Notes under the pieces: model-generated | Databases searched by the model: none | Seen by the model: only the letters and a program-made list of their open reading frames with translations | Told to the model about the DNA's origin: nothing | Position numbers and translations under genes: made by a program | Source of the DNA: Lysobacter sp. Root76 | Lineage (GTDB): Bacteria; Pseudomonadota; Gammaproteobacteria; Xanthomonadales; Xanthomonadaceae | DNA length: 64,000 nucleotides | NCBI RefSeq assembly: GCF_001428685.1 | Contig: NZ_LMIK01000006.1 | Span: forward strand, 252,860-316,859 | Direction of reading: 5' to 3' | Shown here: positions 28,248 to 35,584 of the stretch, one piece after another | Layout: each line of letters opens with the position of its first letter | Position numbering within the stretch: position 1 is the first letter of the stretch

Positions 28248-28314
28248 GGTTCGGACGCCGCGGGAACGAACGCTGCAAGCTCGCGCACACGGCGCGGCTG
28301 GGTGAACCTCAGAA

Positions 28315-28390
28315 CTCGCTTCGAAGCTACGGTTCGAAGCGAGAGGTTCGAGCGGGTGCCCGCCGCAACACCGGAGTAACGGCGGGCACC
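28315..28390. terminator. Two adjacent hairpins in the fumC convergent gap
   Basis: Hairpin 1: arms CTCGCTTCGAA 28315-28325 and 28333-28343, loop of 7. Hairpin 2: arms GGTGCCCGCCG 28355-28365 and 28380-28390, loop of 14. They sit between fumC (plus) and the DUF2884-like gene (minus). Neither has a T-run, so a bidirectional terminator is likely but could be Rho-assisted. Confidence 0.55.
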
Positions 28391-28400
28391 GGCGCTCGAA

Positions 28401-28928
28401 TTAGGATTGGCAGTCGATGACGTCGCCCTGGCTGAGGTTGGCGTAGGGCTTGAAGGCGGGCAGGGTCTCGACCAGGCTGTCCTGGGCCTTGCGCATCTCG
28501 ATCACCCGCTTGCACAGGCGCATGGCCTGCTGGGCCATGTTGTTGGCCTCGGCGTCCATCTTGTCGCCGGCGCTGCCCGGATCGCCCTTGACCAGGCCCT
28601 CGATCGCGCTGCCGACCGCCTTGCCGGCCATGCCGGCGCCGGCCTTGCCGAGCGCGACGCCGTCGTCGCGCACGCCGATCGCATTGGTGTACAGGCGCTG
28701 GGCCTGAGCGCGCTGGTCCGGCGTCAGGTTCACCGCCTTGCCTTCGATGCTCAGATCGCCTTTATCGGTGATGACCGCGATGCCGCCATCGCCGTGCAGG
28801 CTGATGCGGTCGTCGCCGAGTTCGATGTGGTTGAGAACGCTGTTGCCCGTCACGATGCGGTCCTGGCTGCCGCAACCGGCGAGGGTGGCGGCGATCATGA
28901 TGGCGGCGAAAGCGGCGGCGAGTTTCAT
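28401..28928 (-). CDS. DUF2884/YggN-like lipoprotein
   Basis: 175 residues from ATG 28928. Signal with lipobox LAGC19. The middle (SLHGDGGIAVITDKGDLSIEGKAVNLTPDQRAQ, read as separate blocks) and the segment LYTNAIGVRDDGVALGKAGAGMAG resemble YggN (DUF2884) of gammaproteobacteria, though it is shorter than E. coli YggN. Ends with two cysteines that could form a disulfide. Last gene of the six-gene YtrA-type operon, 38 bases after the DUF4097-like gene. Function unknown; envelope location inferred. Confidence 0.65.
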   Translation of the reverse strand: MKLAAAFAAIMIAATLAGCGSQDRIVTGNSVLNHIELGDDRISLHGDGGIAVITDKGDLSIEGKAVNLTPDQRAQAQRLYTNAIGVRDDGVALGKAGAGMAGKAVGSAIEGLVKGDPGSAGDKMDAEANNMAQQAMRLCKRVIEMRKAQDSLVETLPAFKPYANLSQGDVIDCQS

Positions 28929-28966
28929 GGCGGAGTCCTGGCGGCGGCTATGGCGGGTGAGGGAAA

Positions 28967-29734
28967 TCATTCGTCGTCTTTCGGTACGTCGACCGAACCG
29001 GCGATGTCGCGGTGGCCGACCGAACCGCTGCCGACCGAGCGCACGCGCAGGTTGCCGCGCACGCCGTCGACATCGAGGTCGCCGGAGCCGATGTCGTCGA
29101 CCTCGACATTGCCGCCGACCTGGCGCAGCTCGACGTCGCCCGAGCCGATGTCGCCGACCTTGGCGTCGCGCGCGACCCGGCTGGCCTTGAGGTCGCCCGA
29201 GCCGACCGACACCACCTGCAGCGCGCCGATGTCGTCGAGCACGATGTCGCCGGAGCCGACGTCGGCGGTGACCAGGCCGCGCACGCGCTGGGCCTTGACG
29301 TCGCCGGAACCGACATCGGCGCTGAGCGCGGCCACGCCGGTGGCGCGGGCGTCGCCGGAGCCGACGTTGAGCTGGACCATCAGGTTGTCCGGCACGGTCG
29401 CGGTCAGCTTCAGGTAGGCGAAATGATTGCCGCCGAAGTTGAACCAGGAGCGCTGGCTGCGCTGCGCCACCACCACCAGTTTGTCGCCGACGCGGTGCTG
29501 GGTCAGGGTGAGTTCGGGCAGGTACCGGGCGTCGGAGGCGCAGGCGCGGCCGTGGACCTCGCTGCGGGCGCCGGTGACGACTTCCAGCTCGTGCGGGCCG
29601 ATGTCGAACACCACCGCCTTGGCGCCGGCCAGGTCCAGTTTCAGATCGCGGGCCTGGGAATGCTGGCAGTGGCCGTCCTGCGCCAGCACCGTCATCGGCA
29701 GCAGGGCGAGGACACCGAGGATGAGCTTACGCAT
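28967..29734 (-). CDS. Exported GSGD-repeat beta-solenoid protein (DUF4097/DUF2807-like)
   Basis: 255 residues; ATG 29734 lies six bases after AGGAG (a GTG three bases upstream is too close). Signal peptide ends ...TVLA at about 18. Residues 120-245 hold seven tandem units of 17-19 residues, each beginning [VI]GSG[DS] and continuing with alternating hydrophobic residues, as expected of a right-handed beta-solenoid in putative adhesin/auto-transporter-like DUFs. Two N-terminal cysteines (24 and 66) may form a disulfide. Fifth gene of the ABC operon; probably periplasmic or surface-associated and functionally linked to the transporter. Confidence 0.75.
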   Translation of the reverse strand: MRKLILGVLALLPMTVLAQDGHCQHSQARDLKLDLAGAKAVVFDIGPHELEVVTGARSEVHGRACASDARYLPELTLTQHRVGDKLVVVAQRSQRSWFNFGGNHFAYLKLTATVPDNLMVQLNVGSGDARATGVAALSADVGSGDVKAQRVRGLVTADVGSGDIVLDDIGALQVVSVGSGDLKASRVARDAKVGDIGSGDVELRQVGGNVEVDDIGSGDLDVDGVRGNLRVRSVGSGSVGHRDIAGSVDVPKDDE

Positions 29735-29826
29735 CACGAACTCCTGTCGGGTCGGACCCGCCGGAGCGGCGGGCGTCGCGTACTCAGATGCGGGTCGAGC
29801 CAGGAGGGTTGCATCGCGTCGCGCTC

Positions 29827-29852
29827 GGCGCGGTCCGGGGGCGGACCGCGCC
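29827..29852 (-). terminator. Intercistronic hairpin between permease and GSGD-repeat gene
   Basis: Perfect 11-bp stem GGCGCGGTCCG with a GGGG loop within the 129-base gap, and no T-run. It may lower expression of, or protect mRNA ends around, the two distal genes. Confidence 0.5.
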
Positions 29853-29863
29853 GGCGCCGGGGA

Positions 29864-30931
29864 TCAACCCTCGTCGCGCCAGCGGCGCAGGCGGACCGCG
29901 GCGAAGATCATGGCCGCGCCGGCGGCCGCGCCGATCCAGAGCTGGGCGCTGCCCAGCACCGAGTACATGGTGCGCAGGTTGATGACTTCGTGGATCACCG
30001 AGGGGCCGTCGCCGCTGATTTCGCCGATGTGCGCCGCGTCGATCCAGGTGGCGGGGAACACGCTGATCAGCGAGCGGCCGACCACGTTCTTCCAGAACCA
30101 GACGCTTTCCAGGTCGAACAGCTGCATCAGGTCGAACCAGGAGACGAAGATGCCGGCGAACAGCGGGATCATGATCGCCCACAGGAACGGCTTGCTACGG
30201 GCCCAGGATGAGCAGAGCATCAGCCAGCCGACGGTCGGCAGCGCCCACAGTGCGTAGATCGGGATGCAGGCCAGCATGTTCAGGCCGACCTTGAACGGGC
30301 TGCCCGGTCCCCACAGCAGGGCGATCGGGTTGCCGCCGTGGAACAGCACCGCCACGCTCATGATGATCAGGAAGCCGAGCATGGTCACGATCGAGGCGGC
30401 CACCGCCAGGGCCGGCGCCATCAGGGTCGCGCTGGCGACCTTGGACAACACGGTCTGTCCGTCGGAGACCGGCAGCGATTTCCAGAACAGCACGCTGCGG
30501 TCCTTGCGCTCGTCGTAGAGGCTGCCCAGGCAGTAGAAGAACACCACGAAGGCCAGCACTATCAGCGGCCAGCTGCCGGCCATGAACAGCATGCCGTCGA
30601 CGGCGCCGCCGAGTTCGCGCATGTCGTCGGCGCTCATCTTCTCGGTCAGCCGCGACAGGTCCAGTCCGTTGAGCTCGAACTTGCCGCCGTCGGTGTTGAT
30701 CATGGCGTGGTTGCTGGAGCTGGCGACCCGGCGCGCGGCCAGTTCGCCGACGCCGATGCCCATGGTCGCCAGCAGCAGGAAGATCGCGCCGGCCAGCAGC
30801 GGAGCCCACAGGAAACCGCCGCGGTGCTCCCAGAATTCGCGCCGCAGCAGCAGCCGGAAGGTATGGGTGGGATGGACCGCGGCGACAGCGCGCGGAGCGG
30901 GGCGGTCGGCGTTGATGTCGAGCGCGTTCAT
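29864..30931 (-). CDS. ABC-2 type transporter permease
   Basis: 355 residues from ATG 30931, which overlaps the ATPase stop as ATGA. About six hydrophobic segments: 42-62, 130-150, 175-200, 220-245, 260-285 and 325-345. The first extracytoplasmic loop (about 65-125) is long. SLYDERKDRSVLFWKSLPVSD is the characteristic cytosolic element that faces the ATPase in this permease group. Pairs with the ATPase encoded directly before it. Substrate unknown; the YtrBC/BcrAB-like class usually handles lipids or peptides. Confidence 0.85.
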   Translation of the reverse strand: MNALDINADRPAPRAVAAVHPTHTFRLLLRREFWEHRGGFLWAPLLAGAIFLLLATMGIGVGELAARRVASSSNHAMINTDGGKFELNGLDLSRLTEKMSADDMRELGGAVDGMLFMAGSWPLIVLAFVVFFYCLGSLYDERKDRSVLFWKSLPVSDGQTVLSKVASATLMAPALAVAASIVTMLGFLIIMSVAVLFHGGNPIALLWGPGSPFKVGLNMLACIPIYALWALPTVGWLMLCSSWARSKPFLWAIMIPLFAGIFVSWFDLMQLFDLESVWFWKNVVGRSLISVFPATWIDAAHIGEISGDGPSVIHEVINLRTMYSVLGSAQLWIGAAAGAAMIFAAVRLRRWRDEG

Positions 30932-31812
30932 GCGTAGGTCCCCTTCATGGTGGCGACGAACAGATCGGCCAGGCCGGGCGTTCGGGTCTCGCCGAGTTCG
31001 GCCAGGCGGTCGTGCGGCGCGCCGTCGAACAGCATCACGGTCTTGCCGAAGGGCAGGGCGCGTTCGTCGAGCGGCTTGAGCGCTCGCGCCTGCTCCAGCT
31101 TGTCGGCGTTGACCAGCACTTCGACGAAGCGGTCGCCGAGGATTTCCATCTCGCTGTTGAGCACGACCTTGCCGTCGCGGATGAACATCACGTCGGTGAG
31201 GATGTGTTCGATCTCCTCGACCTGGTGGGTGGTGACGATGATGGTCTTGTCCTCGTCGAAGTAGTCTTCCAGCAGGCGCTGGTAGAACTGCTTGCGGTAG
31301 AGGATGTCCAGGCCCAGGGTCGGTTCGTCCAGCACCAGCAGGCGGGCGTCGATCGCCATCACCAGGGCCAGGTGCAGCTGCACGATCATGCCCTTGGACA
31401 GTTCGCGTACCCGCAGGTTGGGCTTGAGCTGGGTGCCGGCGAGGAAGCGTTCGCACTTGGCGCGGTCGAAGCGCGGGTGCACGCCGGCGACGAACTCGAT
31501 GGCTTCCTTGACCCGGATCCAGCGCGGCAGCACCGCGACGTCGGCGATGAAGCACACGTCGCGCATCAGTTCGTCGCGCTGGGTGCGCGGGTCGCGGCCC
31601 AGCACCTTGAGGTCGCCTTCGAACGGGATCAGGCCGAGGATGGCCTTGAGCGCGGTGGTCTTGCCGGCGCCGTTGGGGCCGATCAGACCGACGATGCGAC
31701 CGGCGGGGATCTCGAACGCGGTGTTGTCGAGCGCGACCTTGTTCTTATAGGCCTTGCGCAGACCGCGGGCGCTGACTACGTGGGAGACGCTGGCGAGGGT
31801 GTCGGCGTTCAT
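30928..31812 (-). CDS. ABC transporter ATP-binding protein
   Basis: 294 residues from ATG 31812 (ATGA overlap with the GntR gene). Walker A GPNGAGKTT, the Q-loop region DVCFIADVAVLP, a signature motif altered to VRELSKGM (LSGGQ position reads LSKGM), Walker B RLLVLDEPTLGLD and H-loop VTTHQVEEIE. LSKGM is common in the CcmA/YtrB-like ATPase group, so activity is expected. Drives the adjacent permease. Confidence 0.92.
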   Translation of the reverse strand: MNADTLASVSHVVSARGLRKAYKNKVALDNTAFEIPAGRIVGLIGPNGAGKTTALKAILGLIPFEGDLKVLGRDPRTQRDELMRDVCFIADVAVLPRWIRVKEAIEFVAGVHPRFDRAKCERFLAGTQLKPNLRVRELSKGMIVQLHLALVMAIDARLLVLDEPTLGLDILYRKQFYQRLLEDYFDEDKTIIVTTHQVEEIEHILTDVMFIRDGKVVLNSEMEILGDRFVEVLVNADKLEQARALKPLDERALPFGKTVMLFDGAPHDRLAELGETRTPGLADLFVATMKGTYA

Positions 31813-32183
31813 TGCGCACCCGCCTTGGCGTTGCCGGCGGTGAGGAGCTCTTCCGTGCTCAGGCCCAGTCGCAGGATGCGTTCCAGCACCAGCGGCCATT
31901 CTTCGCGCAGGAACCGCTCGCGTTCGTTCAGCAGCAGTTTCTTGGCAGCCTCTTCGGTGACGTACATGCCCAATCCTCGGCGTTTTTCGACTAGAGCCTC
32001 GTCCGCCAGTTCCTGGTAGGCGCGCGAGACGGTGATGGGGTTGAGCTGGTACTCGGCCGCGACCTGCCGCACAGAGGGCAGGGCGTCGCCGGGCTTGAGC
32101 ACGCCGTCGAGCATCATCGCGACGACGCGCTCCTTCAGCTGGCGGTAGATGGGAGCGCCGTCGCTCCATTGAATGGCGGTCAT
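31809..32183 (-). CDS. GntR-family regulator, YtrA subfamily
   Basis: 124 residues: winged helix-turn-helix at 8-75 (PIYRQLKERVVAMMLDG, SVRQVAAEYQLNPITVSRAY) and only a short dimerisation helix pair after it. The short C-terminus and linkage to an ABC transporter define the YtrA subfamily. Presumed autorepressor of the operon through the operator at 32628-32651. Only three bases separate its start from the stop of the small gene before it. Confidence 0.9.
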   Translation of the reverse strand: MTAIQWSDGAPIYRQLKERVVAMMLDGVLKPGDALPSVRQVAAEYQLNPITVSRAYQELADEALVEKRRGLGMYVTEEAAKKLLLNERERFLREEWPLVLERILRLGLSTEELLTAGNAKAGAQ

Positions 32184-32186
32184 GGT

Positions 32187-32600
32187 TCAGCCCCGCGGTG
32201 CGAAAGAGAAATAAGGCATGACTAAGGCCTGGCGATTGCGCTGCTTGGCCTTCCGGGCTTTGCGATGCGGTTTTTCGTCGTCGGCCGACTCCGCGGCCGA
32301 TACGTTTTCGAGTGCGTTGGCCAGGGCGACGGCCGTAGCCAGTTCGGCGGTCAGGGCCGCGGCGTCGGCCAGGGTCTCGACCCGCTCGGCGCGGGCTTCG
32401 ATGCGCTGGGCGGCCTGGGCTTCGGCGCGGCGGGCAATGGTTTCGGTGCTCAGGGACAGCGGTGCGGCTGCGGCCTGGGCGACCACGGGGAGGGCGGTCG
32501 GGGCTTCCGGCAGGGCCGGATTGGCGGCGACCAGGGCCAGCACCATGGTGGCGCCGCTGACCAAGATGGCTGAGATCGAGTTATGGAGCTTGCGGTTCAT
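32187..32600 (-). CDS. Small exported Ala-rich coiled-coil protein of unknown function
   Basis: 137 residues from ATG 32600. Signal or membrane segment at 9-27; an Ala/Glu/Arg-rich helix at about 50-105 predicted to be coiled coil; a strongly basic stretch (HRKARKAKQRNR) near 110-122; and a short hydrophobic end MPYFSFAPRG. First gene of the operon, so it receives the operator-controlled promoter directly. I do not recognise a family. Reading frame and GC-skewed codon use match its neighbours, so I regard it as real. Confidence 0.65.
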   Translation of the reverse strand: MNRKLHNSISAILVSGATMVLALVAANPALPEAPTALPVVAQAAAAPLSLSTETIARRAEAQAAQRIEARAERVETLADAAALTAELATAVALANALENVSAAESADDEKPHRKARKAKQRNRQALVMPYFSFAPRG

Positions 32601-32627
32601 GGCGAACGTCCTGCTCGTTGGTAGACC

Positions 32628-32668
32628 GGTGTTGTATGCAACTATAACACCAAAACACGCCCGGTCAA
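32628..32668 (-). promoter_or_regulatory. Promoter with YtrA-type operator GGTG-N16-CACC
   Basis: On the minus strand a TTGACC -35 (32668-32663) and TATAGT -10 (32646-32641) are separated by 16 bases. The inverted repeat GGTG at 32628-32631 and CACC at 32648-32651, exactly 16 bases apart (longer match GGTGTT...AACACC), covers the -10. I recall GGTG-N16-CACC as the reported site of a Xanthomonas YtrA-type regulator. Position implies repression. Ends 28 bases upstream of the first gene. Confidence 0.8.
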
Positions 32669-32723
32669 GTCCGCCGGACCCAACTGAAGTCATACTTGGC
32701 CCACCGGCCGTCCGGCCCCCGTC

Positions 32724-33338
32724 ATGTCCGAGCCCGCCATGTCCGCTTCAGCCATGCCCGCCCCAGCCCCCCGAATCCGCCGTACGGCCGCTGTGGCCGC
32801 CGTTTCCCTGCTCCTGGTCGCCGGCCTGGCCTCGGCCGCGGGCGCCTTGCTGGACCGCAGTTACCGGCCCCTGGCCGGCAAACAGGCGGTGAATCTGCGC
32901 CAGAGTTACGGCGGCGACGTCGTTTTGGTGGTCAATACCGCCAGCAAATGCGGTTTCACCCCGCAGTTCGAGGCCCTGGAAGCGCTGCACGCCAAGTACA
33001 AGGGCAAGGGCTTCGCCGTGCTCGGCTTCCCCTCGGGCGACTTCAAGGCCCAGGAATTCGAGGACGAGAAGCAGATCCAGGAGTTCTGCACGCTCACCTA
33101 CGGGGTCAAGTTCCCGATGTTCGAGAAGGTGCACGTGATCGGCGATCAGGCCACGCCGCTGTACCAGGACCTGGCCCGCAGCGCCGGCGAAGCGCCGAAG
33201 TGGAATTTCCACAAATACCTGATCGGCCGCGACGGCAAGCTGATCGCCAGCTACGGCAGCAAGATCAAGCCCGATGACCCGACCGTGGTCGCCGCGATCG
33301 AAGCCGCGCTGAAGGCGCCCAAGCCCAAGGCCGGGTGA
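32724..33338 (+). CDS. Glutathione peroxidase-family protein, membrane-anchored or periplasmic
   Basis: 204 residues. An N-terminal hydrophobic segment at 20-40 ends in ASAAG, a signal peptide or anchor. Peroxidatic C76 in VVNTASKCGFTPQ; candidate resolving C122 in EFCTLTYGVKFP; W and N of the tetrad kept in WNFHKYL. The canonical FPCNQF block reads FPSGDF, so the tetrad Gln is replaced by Asp and the first cysteine by Ser. Probably a thioredoxin-like-reductant-dependent peroxidase of the envelope. Divergent from the ABC operon. Starts at 32739 or 32754 are possible. Confidence 0.88.
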   Translation: MSEPAMSASAMPAPAPRIRRTAAVAAVSLLLVAGLASAAGALLDRSYRPLAGKQAVNLRQSYGGDVVLVVNTASKCGFTPQFEALEALHAKYKGKGFAVLGFPSGDFKAQEFEDEKQIQEFCTLTYGVKFPMFEKVHVIGDQATPLYQDLARSAGEAPKWNFHKYLIGRDGKLIASYGSKIKPDDPTVVAAIEAALKAPKPKAG

Positions 33339-33354
33339 GCGATCCATACGATTC

Positions 33355-33380
33355 GAGCCCGCGCAGGATCGCGCGGGTTC
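33355..33380 (+). terminator. Candidate terminator hairpin after the peroxidase gene
   Basis: GAGCCCGCGC pairs with GCGCGGGTTC (10 bp including one G-U) across a 6-base loop, 16 bases after the stop. No T-run. Confidence 0.45.
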
Positions 33381-33477
33381 GCAAACCGTGACGTTTTCGC
33401 CGCGATTGCCGACTCGGGCGCAGCCCGCGACAATGGCGGACTTGCGCCTGCATCCGGGCGTGGATCTATCCCTTTAA

Positions 33478-33550
33478 ACAAGCACGCTTAAAACAAGCAC
33501 GTTCAGAACAAGCACGTTCAGAACAAGCACGTTTTAAACAAGCAAGTTAC
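33478..33550 (+). repeat. 15-bp tandem repeat ACAAGCACGTTCAGA in the FKBP leader
   Basis: Five consecutive 15-base units: ACAAGCACGCTTAAA, two identical ACAAGCACGTTCAGA, ACAAGCACGTTTTAA, then a degenerate ACAAGCAAGTTAC. AT-richer than surroundings and immediately upstream of the FKBP ribosome binding site. Followed by a duplicated TTACACAGG. Confidence 0.85.
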
Positions 33551-33580
33551 ACAGGCCCATTACACAGGAGTAGGGACCCG

Positions 33581-34537
33581 ATGAAGGCTTTCGTGCGCGG
33601 CGCAGCTGCGCTCATCACCACCGCGGCCGTGCTCAGCAGCACGGCGGCCATTGCCCAGGACAAGACCGTGCTGACCAACGAACGCGAAAAGATCAGCTAT
33701 GCGATCGGCCTGGACGTAGGCAAGTCGATCAAGCCGGTGGGTCCCGATCTGGACATGGCCGCGTTCGAGAAGGCCGTGCGCAACACCTTCGACGGCGGCA
33801 AGCCGCTGATCAGCGAAGACGAGGCGCGCGCGACCGATCAGGCCCTGCGCGCGCGCGTGGCCGCGCGCGACGGCAAGTCGGCGCCGGGCACCGCGCCGGG
33901 CACGCCGCCGCCGGCGCCGCCCGCAGTGGCGAAAGACAAGGTCGCCCAGCTGGTCGGCGGTTACATGGTCGGGCCCTCGCTGGCGCCGATCAAAGCCGAG
34001 ATCGAAGTGCCGGTGCTGATGCAGGCCGTGCGCACCGTGCTCGGCGAGGGCAAGCCGCTGCTGAGCGAGGTCGAGGAAAAGGCCGTGCTGACCGCTTTCA
34101 GCGAGCGCATGCGCAAGAAGATGGAAACCGAAGCGGCCGCCGTGGGCGACAAGAACCTCGCCGAGGGCGCTGCGTTCCTGGCCAAGAACAAGACCGTCAA
34201 GGGCGTGTTCACGACCCCGTCGGGCCTGCAGTACATGGTCCTGCGCCAGGGTTCGGGCGCGCGTCCCAAGCCCGGCGACCGGGTGCGTGTGCACTACAAG
34301 GGCACCTTGCTCGACGGCACCGTGTTCGACAGCTCCTACGACCGCGGCCAGCCGGCCGATTTCGGCCTCAATCAGGTCATCCAGGGCTGGTCCGAGGGCG
34401 TGGCGATGATGCCGGTCGGCGGCAAGTTCCGCTTCTGGATCCCGGCCGCACTGGCGTACGGCGCCAAGGGCGCGCCGCCGAGCATCGGTCCCAACGCGAC
34501 CCTGAGCTTCGAAGTCGAACTGGTCGAAATCCTGTAA
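33581..34537 (+). CDS. FKBP-type peptidyl-prolyl isomerase with two tandem FKBP_N domains
   Basis: 318 residues; ATG 33581 after CAGGAG. Signal peptide 1-25 (AIA|Q). Domain 1 at about 29-95 ([27 protein letters not shown]) and domain 2 at about 117-203 ([33 protein letters not shown]) are both FKBP_N-like dimerisation units, joined by a Pro-rich linker ([14 protein letters not shown]). The catalytic FKBP domain occupies 208-318 ([40 protein letters not shown]). Periplasmic folding catalyst of the Mip/FkpA group. A normal single-FKBP_N paralogue follows at 34685. Confidence 0.93.
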   Translation: MKAFVRGAAALITTAAVLSSTAAIAQDKTVLTNEREKISYAIGLDVGKSIKPVGPDLDMAAFEKAVRNTFDGGKPLISEDEARATDQALRARVAARDGKSAPGTAPGTPPPAPPAVAKDKVAQLVGGYMVGPSLAPIKAEIEVPVLMQAVRTVLGEGKPLLSEVEEKAVLTAFSERMRKKMETEAAAVGDKNLAEGAAFLAKNKTVKGVFTTPSGLQYMVLRQGSGARPKPGDRVRVHYKGTLLDGTVFDSSYDRGQPADFGLNQVIQGWSEGVAMMPVGGKFRFWIPAALAYGAKGAPPSIGPNATLSFEVELVEIL

Positions 34538-34548
34538 ATACCGTCGGT

Positions 34549-34570
34549 GTCCGGCGTCACGGCGCCGGAC
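34549..34570 (+). terminator. Hairpin between the two FKBP genes
   Basis: GTCCGGCG and CGCCGGAC form an 8-bp stem with a 6-base loop just after the first FKBP stop. No T-run; weak terminator or mRNA-stability element. Confidence 0.45.
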
Positions 34571-34684
34571 CCGCGCGGCATGCGATAAGCGAAACGTTCA
34601 GCTGGCCGCTGGCACCTTGGCGGCTCCCCCGATGCAATACGGCATGACCGAGCAGGCATGCCTCACCACCAGGAGTTCCGTTTG

Positions 34685-35485
34685 ATGAAGCCCTTCCTGC
34701 GTCACACCGCCCTCGCGCTCGCCGTGGGCTCGCTGGTCCTGTTCGCCGCCGGCTGCGACAAGAAAGCCGACGGCAAAGCCGACGCGACCAAGTCCGAGAC
34801 CGCCAAGGACGAAGGCAAGGGCGACGTCAAGAACATCCCCGGCCTGGCGACCGAGAAAGAGCAGGTCAGCTACATGATCGGCCTGGACATCGCCAAGTCG
34901 CTGGAGATGGCCAAGGACGAGATCGACCTGGACACCATCAACAAGGCGATGAAGACCTCGCTGGCCGGCGAAAAGCCGCTGATGGACGAGAAGCAGGCTG
35001 CGGAAGTGCGTGACGCGTTCGCGCAGAAGATCCAGGCCAAGCAGATCGCCAAGATGATGGCCGAAGCCAAGAAGAACCTCACCGACGGCGAGGCCTTCCT
35101 GGCGACCAACGGCAAGAAGCCGGGCGTGGTCACCACCGCCTCGGGCCTGCAGTACCAGGTGCTGACCGAAGGCAAGGGCGCCAAGCCCAAGGCCACCGAC
35201 GTGGTCCAGGTGCATTACAAGGGCACGCTGCTCGACGGCAAGCAGTTCGACAGCTCCTACGATCGCAACCAGCCGGTCGAGTTCCCGCTGCAGCAGGTGG
35301 TCCCGGGCTGGCAGGAAGGCATCGCGCTGATGCCGGTCGGCAGCAAGTACAAGCTGTGGATTCCGAGCAAGCTCGGCTACGGCGAGAAGGGCACCCCGGG
35401 CGGTCCGATCCCGCCGAATTCGGTGCTGGTGTTCGAGGTCGAGCTGCTCAACATCCTCGGCGGCCCCAAGGCCGGCGGCAAGTAA
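34685..35485 (+). CDS. FKBP-type peptidyl-prolyl isomerase lipoprotein (Mip-like)
   Basis: 266 residues; ATG 34685 follows AGGAGTTCCGTTTG. Lipoprotein signal ending LFAAGC, then a Lys/Asp-rich linker. FKBP_N dimerisation domain at about 55-140 (QVSYMIGLDIAKSL; GEKPLMDEKQA) and FKBP catalytic domain at about 155-260 ([40 protein letters not shown]). Lipid-anchored periplasmic or surface isomerase like Legionella Mip. Probably a duplicate of the gene before it. Confidence 0.95.
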   Translation: MKPFLRHTALALAVGSLVLFAAGCDKKADGKADATKSETAKDEGKGDVKNIPGLATEKEQVSYMIGLDIAKSLEMAKDEIDLDTINKAMKTSLAGEKPLMDEKQAAEVRDAFAQKIQAKQIAKMMAEAKKNLTDGEAFLATNGKKPGVVTTASGLQYQVLTEGKGAKPKATDVVQVHYKGTLLDGKQFDSSYDRNQPVEFPLQQVVPGWQEGIALMPVGSKYKLWIPSKLGYGEKGTPGGPIPPNSVLVFEVELLNILGGPKAGGK

Positions 35486-35520
35486 TCAGGCCGCTTCGCC
35501 TCAGCGCATAGCGCGCACGC

Positions 35521-35548
35521 GTGTCCGGCGGCGGAGTTCGCCGGACAC
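35521..35548 (+). terminator. Hairpin downstream of the Mip-like gene
   Basis: Perfect 10-bp stem GTGTCCGGCG with an 8-base loop, 35 bases after the stop. A separate small palindrome GCAACATTGTTGC follows at 35553-35565, just before ugd. Confidence 0.5.
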
Positions 35549-35584
35549 GAACGCAACATTGTTGCAAGAACCAGAGGGCCCCCC

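Noticed and set aside
33478-33550. CRISPR-like or origin-iteron array
   Set aside because: The five 15-bp units are directly adjacent without spacers and no replication initiator gene is near.
35553-35565. Palindrome GCAACATTGTTGC before ugd as a regulator site
   Set aside because: Short and single; close to the start codon, but could be chance, so not listed as an operator.
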